NCBI GenBank assembly: GCA_028707175.1
Contig: JAQTUV010000005.1
Span: 293,239-357,238 of the forward strand
Source: Sideroxydans sp.
GTDB taxonomy: Bacteria > Pseudomonadota > Gammaproteobacteria > Burkholderiales > Gallionellaceae
DNA: 64,000 bases
Direction of reading: 5' to 3'
Shown here: piece after piece, positions 1 to 10,993 of the stretch
How the letters are laid out: every line of letters begins with the position of its first letter
How positions within the stretch are numbered: the stretch's first letter is position 1
Position numbers and translations under genes: made by a program
Notes under the pieces: generated by a model
Database searches by the model: none
What the model was told of the DNA's origin: nothing
The model's input: the letters and a program-made list of their open reading frames with translations, nothing else

Positions 1-1299
1 GCCGGATTCTCCTTCTTCGGTCGAGGACAGAATGCGGGTATCGCTTTTGTGCGCCTGAAAGGATGGGAAGAACGCCTCGCCCCTGAAAGCAGCGCGCCTT
101 CGCTGGTACGCAAAGCGAACAAGGAATTGTCACGCATCAAGCAGGCGATGATCTTCGCGATCAACCCGCCTTCTATCCCCGAGCTTTCCGCCACCGGCGG
201 TTTCGATTTCCGCCTGCAAGACCGTAGCGGTCAAGGGCGCGAGAAGTTGCTGGAAGCACGCAACATAATGCTGGGCATGGCCGCGCAGAACCCGATGTTG
301 GCAGGCGTGCGCCCCGAAGGACAAGAAGCTGGCCCGCAACTGTTGCTCGATATCGACCGACTCAAAGCGGAAGCGTTGGGCGTTTCCTCTGCCGACCTGA
401 ACGAGACTTTGCAATCGCTGTTGGGCGTGGCCTACATCAACGACTTCGTGCGGCAGGGACGTATCTTGCGCGTGCAGATGCAAGCCGAGGCGGATGCTCG
501 CCGCACACCGGAAGACATCCTCAAGGTCACCGTGCGCAACAACAAAGGCGGCATGGTGCCGCTATCTGAGTTAGCGACACCGCGCTGGACCGTGGGCTCG
601 CCCAAGCTAGACCGCTACAACGGCATCCCTTCGATGAAGATCTCGGGAGCGGCTGCACCGGGCCGCAGCACGGGTGAGGCGATGGCCGCGATGGCCGACA
701 TCGCACAGAAACTGCCGCCCGGTTTCGGCTACGAGTGGTCGGCCACTTCACGCGAAGAGATGATGTCCGGCGCGCAAGCTCCGTTGCTGTTCGCTATCTC
801 GTTGTTCGTGGTGTTCCTGTGTCTGGCAGCGTTGTACGAGAGCTGGTCTATCCCGTTCGCGGTGATGCTGGTGGTGCCGCTCGGCATCTTCGGCGCGATC
901 TTGGCGGTGAACCTGCGCGGCCTGCCTAACGACATCTACTTCAAGGTCGGCCTCATCGCCATCATCGGCTTGTCGGCAAAGAACGCTATCCTGATCATCG
1001 AGTTCGCGCGCAAATTGCAAGACGAGGGCATGGAACTCATCGCCGCCACCGTCGAAGCCTGTCGCCTGCGTTTCCGTCCTATTTTGATGACCTCCATCGC
1101 CTTCATCGCGGGTGTATCACCGCTGGCGTTCTCCACCGGTGCAGGTGCGCAAAGCCGCCACGCCATTGGCACGGGTGTGATGGGCGGTATGTTGGCCGCC
1201 ACCGTGTTGGCGGTGTTTCTCGTGCCTGTGTTCTTCGTGGTGGTGCGCAAGTTCTTCCCGGGGCATGCGCGCAAAGAGGGTGAGTACGAAGACGACTAG
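1..1299 (+). CDS. RND-family efflux transporter permease, C-terminal part (5' end outside window)
   Basis: The reading frame is open from base 1, so this is the last ~432 residues of a roughly 1,000-residue inner-membrane pump of the HAE1/AcrB type. These pumps expel drugs or other hydrophobic compounds by proton antiport together with a periplasmic adaptor and an outer-membrane channel. The first half visible here is periplasmic porter/docking sequence. The second half has the usual cluster of membrane helices, including the segment with SAKNAILIIEFA and the conserved FRPILMTS stretch. The protein ends in an acidic tail (GEYEDD). Substrate cannot be told. The adaptor gene would be upstream, outside the window. 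Confidence 0.9.
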   Translation, partial: AGFSFFGRGQNAGIAFVRLKGWEERLAPESSAPSLVRKANKELSRIKQAMIFAINPPSIPELSATGGFDFRLQDRSGQGREKLLEARNIMLGMAAQNPMLAGVRPEGQEAGPQLLLDIDRLKAEALGVSSADLNETLQSLLGVAYINDFVRQGRILRVQMQAEADARRTPEDILKVTVRNNKGGMVPLSELATPRWTVGSPKLDRYNGIPSMKISGAAAPGRSTGEAMAAMADIAQKLPPGFGYEWSATSREEMMSGAQAPLLFAISLFVVFLCLAALYESWSIPFAVMLVVPLGIFGAILAVNLRGLPNDIYFKVGLIAIIGLSAKNAILIIEFARKLQDEGMELIAATVEACRLRFRPILMTSIAFIAGVSPLAFSTGAGAQSRHAIGTGVMGGMLAATVLAVFLVPVFFVVVRKFFPGHARKEGEYEDD

Positions 1300-1326
1300 C
1301 TCGGTCTGAAGCAGGCTTAATAGCGT

Positions 1327-1357
1327 TACAATTCCGGCTCATCCATTGAGCCGGAAT
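1327..1357 (+). promoter_or_regulatory. pyrC leader: -10-like box and hairpin covering the ribosome-binding region
   Basis: A perfect 11-bp inverted repeat (ATTCCGGCTCA at 1331-1341, TGAGCCGGAAT at 1347-1357, 5-nt loop) ends 6 nt before the pyrC ATG at 1364. A TACAAT box at 1327-1332 would start transcription inside the left arm, near 1337-1340. The only Shine-Dalgarno-like bases (GGA, 1353-1355) lie in the right arm, so the hairpin could hide them. Enterobacterial pyrC is controlled by a similar leader hairpin through nucleotide-sensitive start-site choice. That the same happens here is inference. The hairpin could instead be a terminator of the upstream operon, but it lacks a clear U-run. 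Confidence 0.5.
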
Positions 1358-1363
1358 CATTTC

Positions 1364-2398
1364 ATGCAACAACTCACCCTCACCCGCCCCGACGATTGGC
1401 ACTTGCATCTGCGCGATGGCGATCTGATGCGTTCAGTATTGCCCGACACCGCACGCCAATTCGCGCGCGCCATCGTCATGCCAAACCTGCGCCCACCCGT
1501 CACCACCACCGCGCAAGCCATCGAATATCACGACCGCATCGTGGCGGCATTGCCTGCGGGTGCGAAGTTCGAACCGTTGATGACGCTGTACCTCACCGAC
1601 AACACCAGCGCGGAAGAGATTCGCAAAGCCAAAGAGAGTGGTGTGGTGCATGCGGTGAAGCTATATCCCGCTGGAGCGACCACCAACTCTGACGCGGGCG
1701 TGACCGATCTGCGCAAGACCTACGCCGCACTGGAAGAGATGCAGCGCTGCGGTATGCCGTTCTTGGTGCATGGCGAAGTGACCAACGCCGACATCGACAT
1801 CTTCGACCGCGAAGCCGTTTTCATCGAACGCGTCATGCAACCATTATTGAAAGACCTGCCCAATCTGCGCGTGGTGTTCGAACACATCACCACCAAGGAC
1901 GCCGCGGATTTTGTGACCAGCGCACCAGACACCATCGCCGCCACACTAACCCCGCAACACTTGCTGTACAACCGCAACGCCATGCTGGTCGGCGGCATCC
2001 GCCCACACTTCTATTGCCTGCCGATATTGAAACGCGAGACACACCGCGAAGCCTTGGTGAAGGCCGCCACCAGCGGCAGCAAAAAATTCTTCCTCGGCAC
2101 CGACAGCGCACCGCACGCGCAACACACCAAAGAGAACGCCTGTGGCTGCGCCGGTTGCTACAGCGCGCACAACGCCATCGAGTTGTATGCCGAAGCGTTC
2201 GAGGCAGCAGGTGCACTGGACAAACTCGAAGCCTTCGCCAGCTTCTACGGCGCGGACTATTACGGACTACCGCGCAACACCGATAAGGTCACGCTGCGCA
2301 AGGAAGAATGGCAAGTGCCTGCATCGGTGGGGTTTGGCGAGCATCACCTCGTGCCGTTGAGGGCGGGAGAGACGATGCAGTGGAAGTTGGTCGGGTGA
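1364..2398 (+). CDS. pyrC: Dihydroorotase
   Basis: Class II dihydroorotase converts carbamoyl-aspartate to dihydroorotate, the third step of pyrimidine synthesis. The 344-residue protein matches the length of E. coli PyrC and aligns along its whole length from memory. It has metal-binding HLH at residues 13-15, the lysine that becomes carboxylated (K99, in [12 protein letters not shown]), H136 in VHGEVT, H174 in FEHITTKDA, and the LGTDSAPH aspartate. I chose ATG 1364 because the [12 protein letters not shown] motif then falls at the family's usual distance. An in-frame TTG at 1346 lies inside the leader hairpin. The gene stands alone between the RND operon and an inserted cassette. Confidence 0.96.
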   Translation: MQQLTLTRPDDWHLHLRDGDLMRSVLPDTARQFARAIVMPNLRPPVTTTAQAIEYHDRIVAALPAGAKFEPLMTLYLTDNTSAEEIRKAKESGVVHAVKLYPAGATTNSDAGVTDLRKTYAALEEMQRCGMPFLVHGEVTNADIDIFDREAVFIERVMQPLLKDLPNLRVVFEHITTKDAADFVTSAPDTIAATLTPQHLLYNRNAMLVGGIRPHFYCLPILKRETHREALVKAATSGSKKFFLGTDSAPHAQHTKENACGCAGCYSAHNAIELYAEAFEAAGALDKLEAFASFYGADYYGLPRNTDKVTLRKEEWQVPASVGFGEHHLVPLRAGETMQWKLVG

Positions 2399-2417
2399 TG
2401 GTGTCTTTGTCGGAAAA

Positions 2418-2446
2418 ATTGGGGGGCTCTAAAATTTTGAGCCCAA
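2418..2446 (+). terminator. Possible hairpin terminator after pyrC
   Basis: GGGCTC at 2424-2429 pairs with GAGCCC at 2439-2444, and the A/T-rich interior (TAAAATTTT) and outer AATT bases can extend the stem. It follows the pyrC stop by about 20 nt. No proper T-run follows, so termination is only a guess. The rest of 2447-2530 shows only a short hairpin (CACCTT/AAGGTG, near 2485) and no gene. Confidence 0.3.
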
Positions 2447-2552
2447 TTAAATCAAGACATTCCATGAGCGTTTCCGATTTAGGCACCTTGAAGGTGTACT
2501 TGTCGGTGATTTTTGGGGTGTCTACTTTACGTTGGGCGTCAGGAGGATGCTA

Positions 2553-3383
2553 GTGGCGAACAAAATTCCTAACTCAGTAATCGGTGCCGTGTCATCGGTT
2601 ATCGCTGCGTACTACTACAGCCATTCGAAACTGAACACTCTCTTTATGGAATGCGGTGCGCCGGGTGATGCACCAGAGGGAAACTGCGAAGCTAAATGCA
2701 GCGCATGGCTGAAACGTTGCAACGATGCTCCCGGTGTTGATGCACTTGCTGTTCTTGGTCGGGTAATCCAGCATTTCATGGATCAAGAGCCGTCCGATTT
2801 CCGCCCTGAAATTGAAATAGGACAACGGCGTATCAGAGATAGCCTTTCAAGAAATCAACTCAGCTATCAGGGCAATGGGCATGTGACACTAGCCGGGGCA
2901 AGCCCCGCAGCCAAAACACTTATCGATTTTCTACGGGCGGGAGATTTCCCATCTATTGAAGTCGAGTTTAATCGAGCGGTGTCGCAGTTAGACAGCGACC
3001 CACACTCCGCAATCACGGCTTCAAGCTCGATCATCGAGGCGCTGTGCAAAACCTACATTGAGACTTTTGGCATTGAAATGCCAAGCAAGCAAACAGTTGT
3101 TCCGCTTTGGCGAGCCGTGCAAACACACTTGGGCCTCAATATCGACCCAACGCTCGAAGATGACCAAAAAAGAATCCTTCAAGGGTTAACATCTATCGTA
3201 GATGGCATCGGTGCATATAGAACGCATATCGGCTCGGCACATGGGCGCGGTGTTCTGCCACCAGCAATTCAGGTTTCTGAAGCGCGGCTGGCCGTTAATG
3301 CATCGCACACACTGGTGATCTTCATCATGGAGCGTTGGCACGCAACCAAGCCTCCCATCAACACTGAACTGGTTAGGCCTTAA
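2553..3383 (+). CDS. Abortive-infection C-terminal (Abi_C) domain protein, putative defence effector
   Basis: A 276-residue protein of unknown activity. Residues about 150-240 resemble the Abi_C domain found in abortive-infection proteins: a helical stretch (ITASSSIIEALCKTYIE) followed by IGAYRTHIGSAHGRG. Within it R223 and H230 form an R-x6-H pair like the RX4-6H active site of HEPN-type RNases, so RNA cleavage is a reasonable guess. Residues 1-140 are unrecognised and contain several cysteines. Start: GTG 2553 has a perfect AGGAGG (2541-2546) 6 nt upstream; ATG 2547 and TTG 2532 are worse. It is the first gene of the integron cassette, 2 nt ahead of a membrane protein gene that may be its partner. 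Confidence 0.65.
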   Translation: MANKIPNSVIGAVSSVIAAYYYSHSKLNTLFMECGAPGDAPEGNCEAKCSAWLKRCNDAPGVDALAVLGRVIQHFMDQEPSDFRPEIEIGQRRIRDSLSRNQLSYQGNGHVTLAGASPAAKTLIDFLRAGDFPSIEVEFNRAVSQLDSDPHSAITASSSIIEALCKTYIETFGIEMPSKQTVVPLWRAVQTHLGLNIDPTLEDDQKRILQGLTSIVDGIGAYRTHIGSAHGRGVLPPAIQVSEARLAVNASHTLVIFIMERWHATKPPINTELVRP

Positions 3384-3385
3384 AA

Positions 3386-4003
3386 ATGAAGAAAATCGTA
3401 TTTCTTGTCTTGTTGCTTGGGTTCACGCAATCAGCTTTTTCTTGGTCTCGCTTCGACCCTTATCCAACACCTGCTGATCAAGAAACACAATTAAAGCTAG
3501 AGGAAATGCAACGACAATTACAGCAGGCTGAACAAGCTGCCGAAGAGCTACGAAATGAAATGCTTCGATCCTCAATCAGAACCAAAAACAACATATATTT
3601 GGGCGTGGTATTGTTGGCAATAAGTGGGTTCGTTATCTACCTCATATCAAGAAGAAATAAGGAAAAACCAATGGACGAAAATCAAAAATATGGTGTTGTC
3701 ACGATGCTTGTTTCGTTTTTGCTAATGCTGTTGGCTTTGATGATTTCAGAAGGTTGGAACCCTCAGCTAGACTATCTTGAAAACTTCATGAACCTGCTGA
3801 GAATTCAACTGATTGAAATCAAAACAGAGCGGCCCTATGTTGCAAACGATTTTCTTTCTGGGGGCTTTGACTATAGTTATTTGATCAATCTCCCAACAAA
3901 ATATGTCGCTCTAGCTTTTATGAGTACTGCGGCTTATGGTTTGACATCCTACCTCGGCATAACCCCTGCTTTCAGGCCGTGGAAGAAAGCCTCCGTAAAG
4001 TAA
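3386..4003 (+). CDS. Membrane protein with signal peptide and coiled coil, cassette-borne, unknown
   Basis: 205 residues, family not recognised. Residues 1-19 look like a signal peptide (FSQ-type AFS|W end). Residues about 33-62 are a charged, glutamine-rich coiled-coil segment (LEEMQRQLQQAEQAAEELRNE). Hydrophobic helices follow at about 70-88 and 102-121, and a third less certain one at about 170-190. It begins 2 nt after the Abi_C-like gene and ends 8 nt before the attC, so the two share one cassette and probably one transcript. A membrane anchor or sensor paired with a soluble Abi_C effector would fit a defence module, but that is inference only. Confidence 0.6.
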   Translation: MKKIVFLVLLLGFTQSAFSWSRFDPYPTPADQETQLKLEEMQRQLQQAEQAAEELRNEMLRSSIRTKNNIYLGVVLLAISGFVIYLISRRNKEKPMDENQKYGVVTMLVSFLLMLLALMISEGWNPQLDYLENFMNLLRIQLIEIKTERPYVANDFLSGGFDYSYLINLPTKYVALAFMSTAAYGLTSYLGITPAFRPWKKASVK

Positions 4004-4011
4004 TGGCAACC

Positions 4012-4074
4012 GCCCAACCCGACATTCAACCCGGACTCCGCAAAAGCACGGAGCCGGTTAATTTTACGTTAGCA
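4012..4074 (+). other. attC recombination site of the Abi_C cassette
   Basis: Order read from the sequence: GCCCAAC (4012-4018), spacer, TTCAACC, then a hairpin of CCGGACTCCG and CGGAGCCGG around an 8-nt loop (CAAAAGCA), then GGTTAA, then GTTAGCA (4068-4074). One arm has an unpaired A, like the extrahelical bases of real attC sites. The inner heptamer matches RYYYAAC and is complementary to the cassette's own left edge at 2531-2537. Confidence 0.78.
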
Positions 4075-4149
4075 GAACTAAAGGGGTCAGACTCGAATTA
4101 AATTCGGGCAAGACCAACATCGTTAAACAAACGTAGTTGGAGACATTCG

Positions 4150-4416
4150 ATGCCAATCATCTCAATGTTTTACGGGATCATCATCCGCCTGTATCTGATC
4201 GACAATCAACATCACAATCTGCCGCACCTGCACGCGAAGTACGCTGAATTTGAAGCGTCTATCAATCTTGATGATGGAGAAATCCTCTCGGGCAAATTGC
4301 CGCGCAAGCAGTTGCGTTTGGTTCAAGCATGGATCGAGTTGCATCGCGATGAGTTGATGGCTGACTGGGAACTGGCGGTCAGCGGCGAGAACCCCTATAA
4401 GATTGCTCCTTTGTGA
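4150..4416 (+). CDS. DUF4160 domain protein
   Basis: An 88-residue soluble protein with the DUF4160 pattern: PIISMFYGIIIRLY near the start, HxxPHLHAKY in the middle (NLPHLHAKYAEFEA), and a WIELHRDELMADWELA helix near the end. DUF4160 genes usually sit directly before a DUF2442 gene, and this one does. The pair is often listed with toxin-antitoxin loci, but which partner is toxic, if either, is not known to me. It starts 76 nt after the cassette edge. The gap holds a motif beginning GGGGTCAGACTCGAAT (from about 4083), a type of sequence I recall as dispersed in proteobacterial genomes. Confidence 0.75.
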   Translation: MPIISMFYGIIIRLYLIDNQHHNLPHLHAKYAEFEASINLDDGEILSGKLPRKQLRLVQAWIELHRDELMADWELAVSGENPYKIAPL

Positions 4417-4423
4417 GGTCGCT

Positions 4424-4738
4424 ATGTATTGGGATGTGAAGATCGTAAAGCCTTTAGCCAACCACCTGATTTACGTCGAGGTAGAGGATGGGCGCAAGGG
4501 TGTCTTTGACATGAAGCCTTATCTGGATTTTGGCGTTTTTCGTGAACTGAAGAATGAGCATTATTTCAATCAGGTCGGCATTCAGTTTGGCGCTGTCAGT
4601 TGGCCGAATGAACAGGACATTGCGCCTGAGACTTTGCTGGCAGGATTGCAATCGTCAGAGCCTAGTGCTGTTGAACTAAAAGCAGCCGAAGCAATATCCG
4701 ACTATAAACTTGAGGACTCTGGCCCCCATAGTGGATGA
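4424..4738 (+). CDS. DUF2442 domain protein
   Basis: A 104-residue protein with the DUF2442 layout: MYWDVKIVKPLANHLIYVEVEDGRKGVFDMKPYLDFGVFREL, then the late segment AVSWPNEQDIAPETLL. ATG 4424 has TGAGG 5 nt upstream and lies 7 nt after the DUF4160 stop, so the two are co-transcribed and probably act together. DUF2442 proteins resemble the N-terminal part of some nitrite-reductase-associated NAD-binding proteins and are frequent in putative toxin-antitoxin pairs. Function is unproven. Confidence 0.72.
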   Translation: MYWDVKIVKPLANHLIYVEVEDGRKGVFDMKPYLDFGVFRELKNEHYFNQVGIQFGAVSWPNEQDIAPETLLAGLQSSEPSAVELKAAEAISDYKLEDSGPHSG

Positions 4739-4773
4739 AAGGGAGAATCTTGAGATGAAAGCCGTTATTCCAA

Positions 4774-5310
4774 ATGAAGCACTCTGATTTTTACATTGGC
4801 CTTGAATTTTTCGGGTCTGCTGGATTCGTTTGGCGCTGCACCGATGTTGGATCGCGCACCATTACGGCCATTCAGCTAGAAGATGGCCGTGATGCAAGTT
4901 GGTACAACGGGCCGCCTTATGCGGTCGCCGAGATCGTTTTTGATGAATATGATTTTGCTAGTTGTTCTCGTAGTTTTGAGGAAGGTATTGAACATGCTAT
5001 CTATGAGTCAGATCACTCTGGTCATCCAGGATTCCCACATGAAGTTGTAAAGAAAATGTTGGATGAGGGCTTTCCTAATGATGCTACCGAGCGGTATCCC
5101 AATAAGCCGCTTTTGCGACTTGATAGGTTGCGTCAAGATGGTGAACTGTTACATCCTTATGCAGCTCGCAAATCAAATGGTGGCTGGCTTGTTCGCCTAT
5201 ATATGCCTTTCACAGAGGAATTCGCAGAAATGCCTGAGATAGATTTTCTTCAACTAGATATTGCGACAGATGATGATGTGAAGAGTAGATCGCTTAAGGG
5301 CAAGAAATGA
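4774..5310 (+). CDS. Conserved hypothetical protein
   Basis: A 178-residue acidic, soluble protein with no signal peptide or membrane helix. It opens with FYIGLEFFGSAGFVWRCTDVGSRTITAIQLE, which reads like a small beta-barrel fold, and has a charged middle (FDEYDFASCSRSFEEGIEHAIYESDHS cut here into shorter recognisable parts). I do not recognise a family with a known function. A ten-codon open frame at 4755-4787 (MKAVIPNEAL) overlaps its start and looks like a leftover of another gene start. It follows the DUF4160/DUF2442 pair in the same direction, in a stretch that looks accessory. Confidence 0.6.
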   Translation: MKHSDFYIGLEFFGSAGFVWRCTDVGSRTITAIQLEDGRDASWYNGPPYAVAEIVFDEYDFASCSRSFEEGIEHAIYESDHSGHPGFPHEVVKKMLDEGFPNDATERYPNKPLLRLDRLRQDGELLHPYAARKSNGGWLVRLYMPFTEEFAEMPEIDFLQLDIATDDDVKSRSLKGKK

Positions 5311-5385
5311 AACGGATTGCGTCAGCAATTTAAATATTCTATATACGATTCACTCTCAAATCTGAATACACCCACCGAAGTCATC

Positions 5386-5925
5386 ATGCCCATCTCCTCC
5401 TACCTCAACACATCCCCCACCCTAGGCGACCGCGTCTATCTGCACCCCTCCTGCCAAGTCATCGGCGATGTAAAGATAGGTGATGACAGTTCCATCTGGT
5501 GCAACACGGTGTTGCGCGGCGATGTGAATCGCATCGAGGTCGGGCGCGGCTCTAACGTGCAAGACCTGACGATGTGCCATGTGTCGCACAAGACGATGGA
5601 CAAGCCTGATGGCTCGCCGCTCATCATCGGCGATTATGTGACGGTGGGGCATTCGGTCATTTTGCATGGCTGCCGTATCGGCAACGACTGCCTCATCGGC
5701 ATGGGCTCCATCATCATGGACGATGTGGTGATCCCTGATTTCGTGATGATAGGCGCGGGCAGTCTTATATCGCCGGGCAAAATATTGGAGAGTGGCATGC
5801 TCTACATGGGTCGCCCTGCCAAGTTGGTGCGCGCGCTGACGGAAGATGAGATCAAATACCTGCGCTACTCCGCCGAACATTACGTGCGCAACAAGGACAA
5901 TTACCTGAAAGGTTCGCAAGCATGA
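5386..5925 (+). CDS. Gamma-class carbonic anhydrase-like hexapeptide-repeat protein (YrdA type)
   Basis: A 179-residue left-handed beta-helix protein. Hexapeptide repeats run through most of it (VIGDVKIGDDSSIW, VTVGHSVILHGCRIGNDCLIGMGSIIMDD). Histidines in MCHVSHK and GHSVILHG are the expected trimer-interface metal ligands. Relatives bind zinc or iron and are either carbonic anhydrases or inactive homologues. ATG 5386 gives the family start; the frame extends upstream to 5317 but without family-like sequence. The last bases overlap the next gene by 4 nt, so the two are probably translated together. Confidence 0.85.
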   Translation: MPISSYLNTSPTLGDRVYLHPSCQVIGDVKIGDDSSIWCNTVLRGDVNRIEVGRGSNVQDLTMCHVSHKTMDKPDGSPLIIGDYVTVGHSVILHGCRIGNDCLIGMGSIIMDDVVIPDFVMIGAGSLISPGKILESGMLYMGRPAKLVRALTEDEIKYLRYSAEHYVRNKDNYLKGSQA

Positions 5926-6284
5926 CGATGTTTGGGAGTGACATCATGTTGCATGATGGGAACGAGTTGGAGTTACAGATCGAGCGTACTTGTATCGCGC
6001 TGGGACTCGATTTCCGTGACGAGTATCAAGTGAAGGTGTTCGCTCGGGATGTGCTGCAAAACATCGACAGGCTGCGCAAAGCGGCGCGTGAAGGTGACAT
6101 GCAAGCGCGCATCAAGGTTGAGCTATATGGCTTGGCGATGCTGATGCATAAGACTAATTCAGCCACTTTTGGCTCGGGCTATCTCAATCAATTCTCAAAA
6201 GTGACTGAACACCAATCTGCTTGGGCGGCTATCGCACAGGCTTTGTGGAAGGAGCTTGAGGCGCGCAATCCAGAGAATGGCTAG
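5922..6284 (+). CDS. Conserved hypothetical protein coupled to the hexapeptide-repeat gene
   Basis: A 120-residue mostly helical soluble protein (LELQIERTCIALGLDF, VLQNIDRLRKAAREGD). No catalytic motif, signal peptide or membrane helix is visible and I do not recognise a family. It overlaps the upstream gene by 4 nt (ATGA-type), which points to coupled translation. Alternative starts are ATG 5928 and 5946. A good hairpin terminator follows at 6361. Confidence 0.6.
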   Translation: MTMFGSDIMLHDGNELELQIERTCIALGLDFRDEYQVKVFARDVLQNIDRLRKAAREGDMQARIKVELYGLAMLMHKTNSATFGSGYLNQFSKVTEHQSAWAAIAQALWKELEARNPENG

Positions 6285-6360
6285 CTATTCACCTTCGATG
6301 CCTAGGTGAGGCGAATGTGCTCTCACAGCGATTTACGTAATTTGTTGCACCTAAAATGAA

Positions 6361-6400
6361 AACGGGGAAATCAAGTCTGGCTTGATTCCCCCGTTCTTTT
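6361..6400. terminator. Bidirectional Rho-independent terminator
   Basis: AACGGGGAAATCAAG (6361-6375) pairs with CTTGATTCCCCCGTT (6381-6395), a 15-bp stem with one mismatch and a TCTGG loop, followed by CTTTT on the plus strand and by A/T-rich sequence on the minus strand. It lies between two convergent genes and can serve both. Confidence 0.8.
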
Positions 6401-6413
6401 ATTGCGTTACTGC

Positions 6414-7310
6414 TTATTTCTTTTTCTTCTCGATCATGTCGTGCATGATTGGCGACAGGATGATTTCCATCGCGTGGCTCATTTTTCCGCCTGGCACCAC
6501 CATGGTGTTGGCGCGAGACATGAATGCGTTAGGGATCATGCTGAGGAAGTAAGGGAAATCAACACCCTTTGGATTGCGGAAGCGGATGATGACGAAGCTC
6601 TCATCAGGCGTTGGAATGTCGCGCGCAACGAAAGGATTCGATGTGTCCACAGTCGCCACACGTTGGAAGTTGATGTCCGTGTGCGTGAATTGTGGGGTGA
6701 TGTATTTGATGTAGTCAGGCATGCGACGCATGATGGTGTCTACAGTCGCTTCTGCTGAATAACCACGCTCTGCCTTGTCGCGATGGATCTTTTGGATCCA
6801 TTCCAAGTTGACGACTGGCACAACGCCGATACCCAGATCGACATAGCGACGTGCGTCGATGCCTTTGGATTCATCTTGTGCCAAACCATGCAGACCTTCG
6901 TAGAACAACAGGTCAGAGCCGGCTTCGATATCTTCCCAAGGAGTGAATACGCCTGGAGTCAGGTTGGTCAAACCGAAATGCTTGTTGTGCTCTACGGCCT
7001 CAACATCGCTGTGAACGTAGTAGCGACGTTGGCACATACCGCTCTCGCCGTATTGCTTGAACATGCCTTCGATCTTGTCGAAGTGGTTGGCTTCTGGGCC
7101 AAAGTGGCTGAATGTGTTGTTACCAGCCTTGGCTGCTTCTGCAGCAGCAGCGCGGAACGCCATACGGTCCAAGCTGTGCAAGCTGTCGCCTTCAACAACA
7201 GCGGCTTTGATGCTTTCGCGGCGGAAGATGTTTTCAAACGCGCGTTTAACGGTGGTGGTACCAGCGCCGGATGAACCGGTTACAGCAATAACGGGGTGCT
7301 TTGTAGACAT
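6414..7310 (-). CDS. prk: Phosphoribulokinase
   Basis: Makes ribulose-1,5-bisphosphate from ribulose-5-phosphate and ATP, the step unique to the Calvin cycle. The 298 residues fit the proteobacterial octameric type (class I). It has a P-loop variant GSSGAGTTT at residues 12-20, EGDSLHS after it, the YYVHSD region and FYEGLHGL, which holds the Walker B-type acidic residue. It is not uridine kinase, which is shorter and lacks the long C-terminal half seen here. It stands alone rather than in a cbb operon, with RuBisCO genes presumably elsewhere. AGGAG lies 8-9 nt upstream of the ATG on the minus strand. Confidence 0.95.
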   Translation of the reverse strand: MSTKHPVIAVTGSSGAGTTTVKRAFENIFRRESIKAAVVEGDSLHSLDRMAFRAAAAEAAKAGNNTFSHFGPEANHFDKIEGMFKQYGESGMCQRRYYVHSDVEAVEHNKHFGLTNLTPGVFTPWEDIEAGSDLLFYEGLHGLAQDESKGIDARRYVDLGIGVVPVVNLEWIQKIHRDKAERGYSAEATVDTIMRRMPDYIKYITPQFTHTDINFQRVATVDTSNPFVARDIPTPDESFVIIRFRNPKGVDFPYFLSMIPNAFMSRANTMVVPGGKMSHAMEIILSPIMHDMIEKKKK

Positions 7311-7385
7311 AACGACTCTCCTGAACGATGACTAATAATGATTATAAAAAATTTTTGGTGGGCGATTCTAACCCAGTTTACTTGG
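7311..7385 (-). promoter_or_regulatory. Intergenic region with -10-like box for prk
   Basis: On the minus strand a TATAAT (plus-strand ATTATA, 7341-7346) lies about 30 nt ahead of the prk start, within an A/T-rich run. No convincing -35 was found at the right spacing. No CbbR-type operator could be recognised by eye. Confidence 0.35.

Positions 7386-10992
<3,607 letters not shown>

Positions 10993-10993
<1 letters not shown>

Larger units (their letters stand above)
2532..4068 (+). mobile_element. Solitary integron gene cassette (Abi_C-like gene plus membrane protein gene)
   Basis: The left edge is G^TTGGGC (2531-2537), matching the integron core site GTTRRRY. The right edge is an attC-like hairpin ending at ACG^TTAGCA (G at 4068). 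The inner heptamer of that attC, GCCCAAC (4012-4018), is the exact reverse complement of the left-edge GTTGGGC, as expected for one excisable circle. The unit is 1,537 bp and holds two tightly spaced plus-strand genes. No integrase gene or attI is visible within 40 kb on either side inside the window, so this is a single cassette without an integron platform. Bounds are read directly; mobility is inferred. Confidence 0.8.

Noticed and set aside
2508..2531. attI site or upstream attC to the left of the first cassette
   Set aside because: The bases before the G^TT edge form no attC-like hairpin and no integrase gene is present; it looks like ordinary chromosomal sequence.
4128..4140. GTTAAAC ahead of the DUF4160 gene as a third cassette edge
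   Set aside because: No GTTTAAC-containing hairpin was found after the DUF2442 gene or after the gene ending at 5310.
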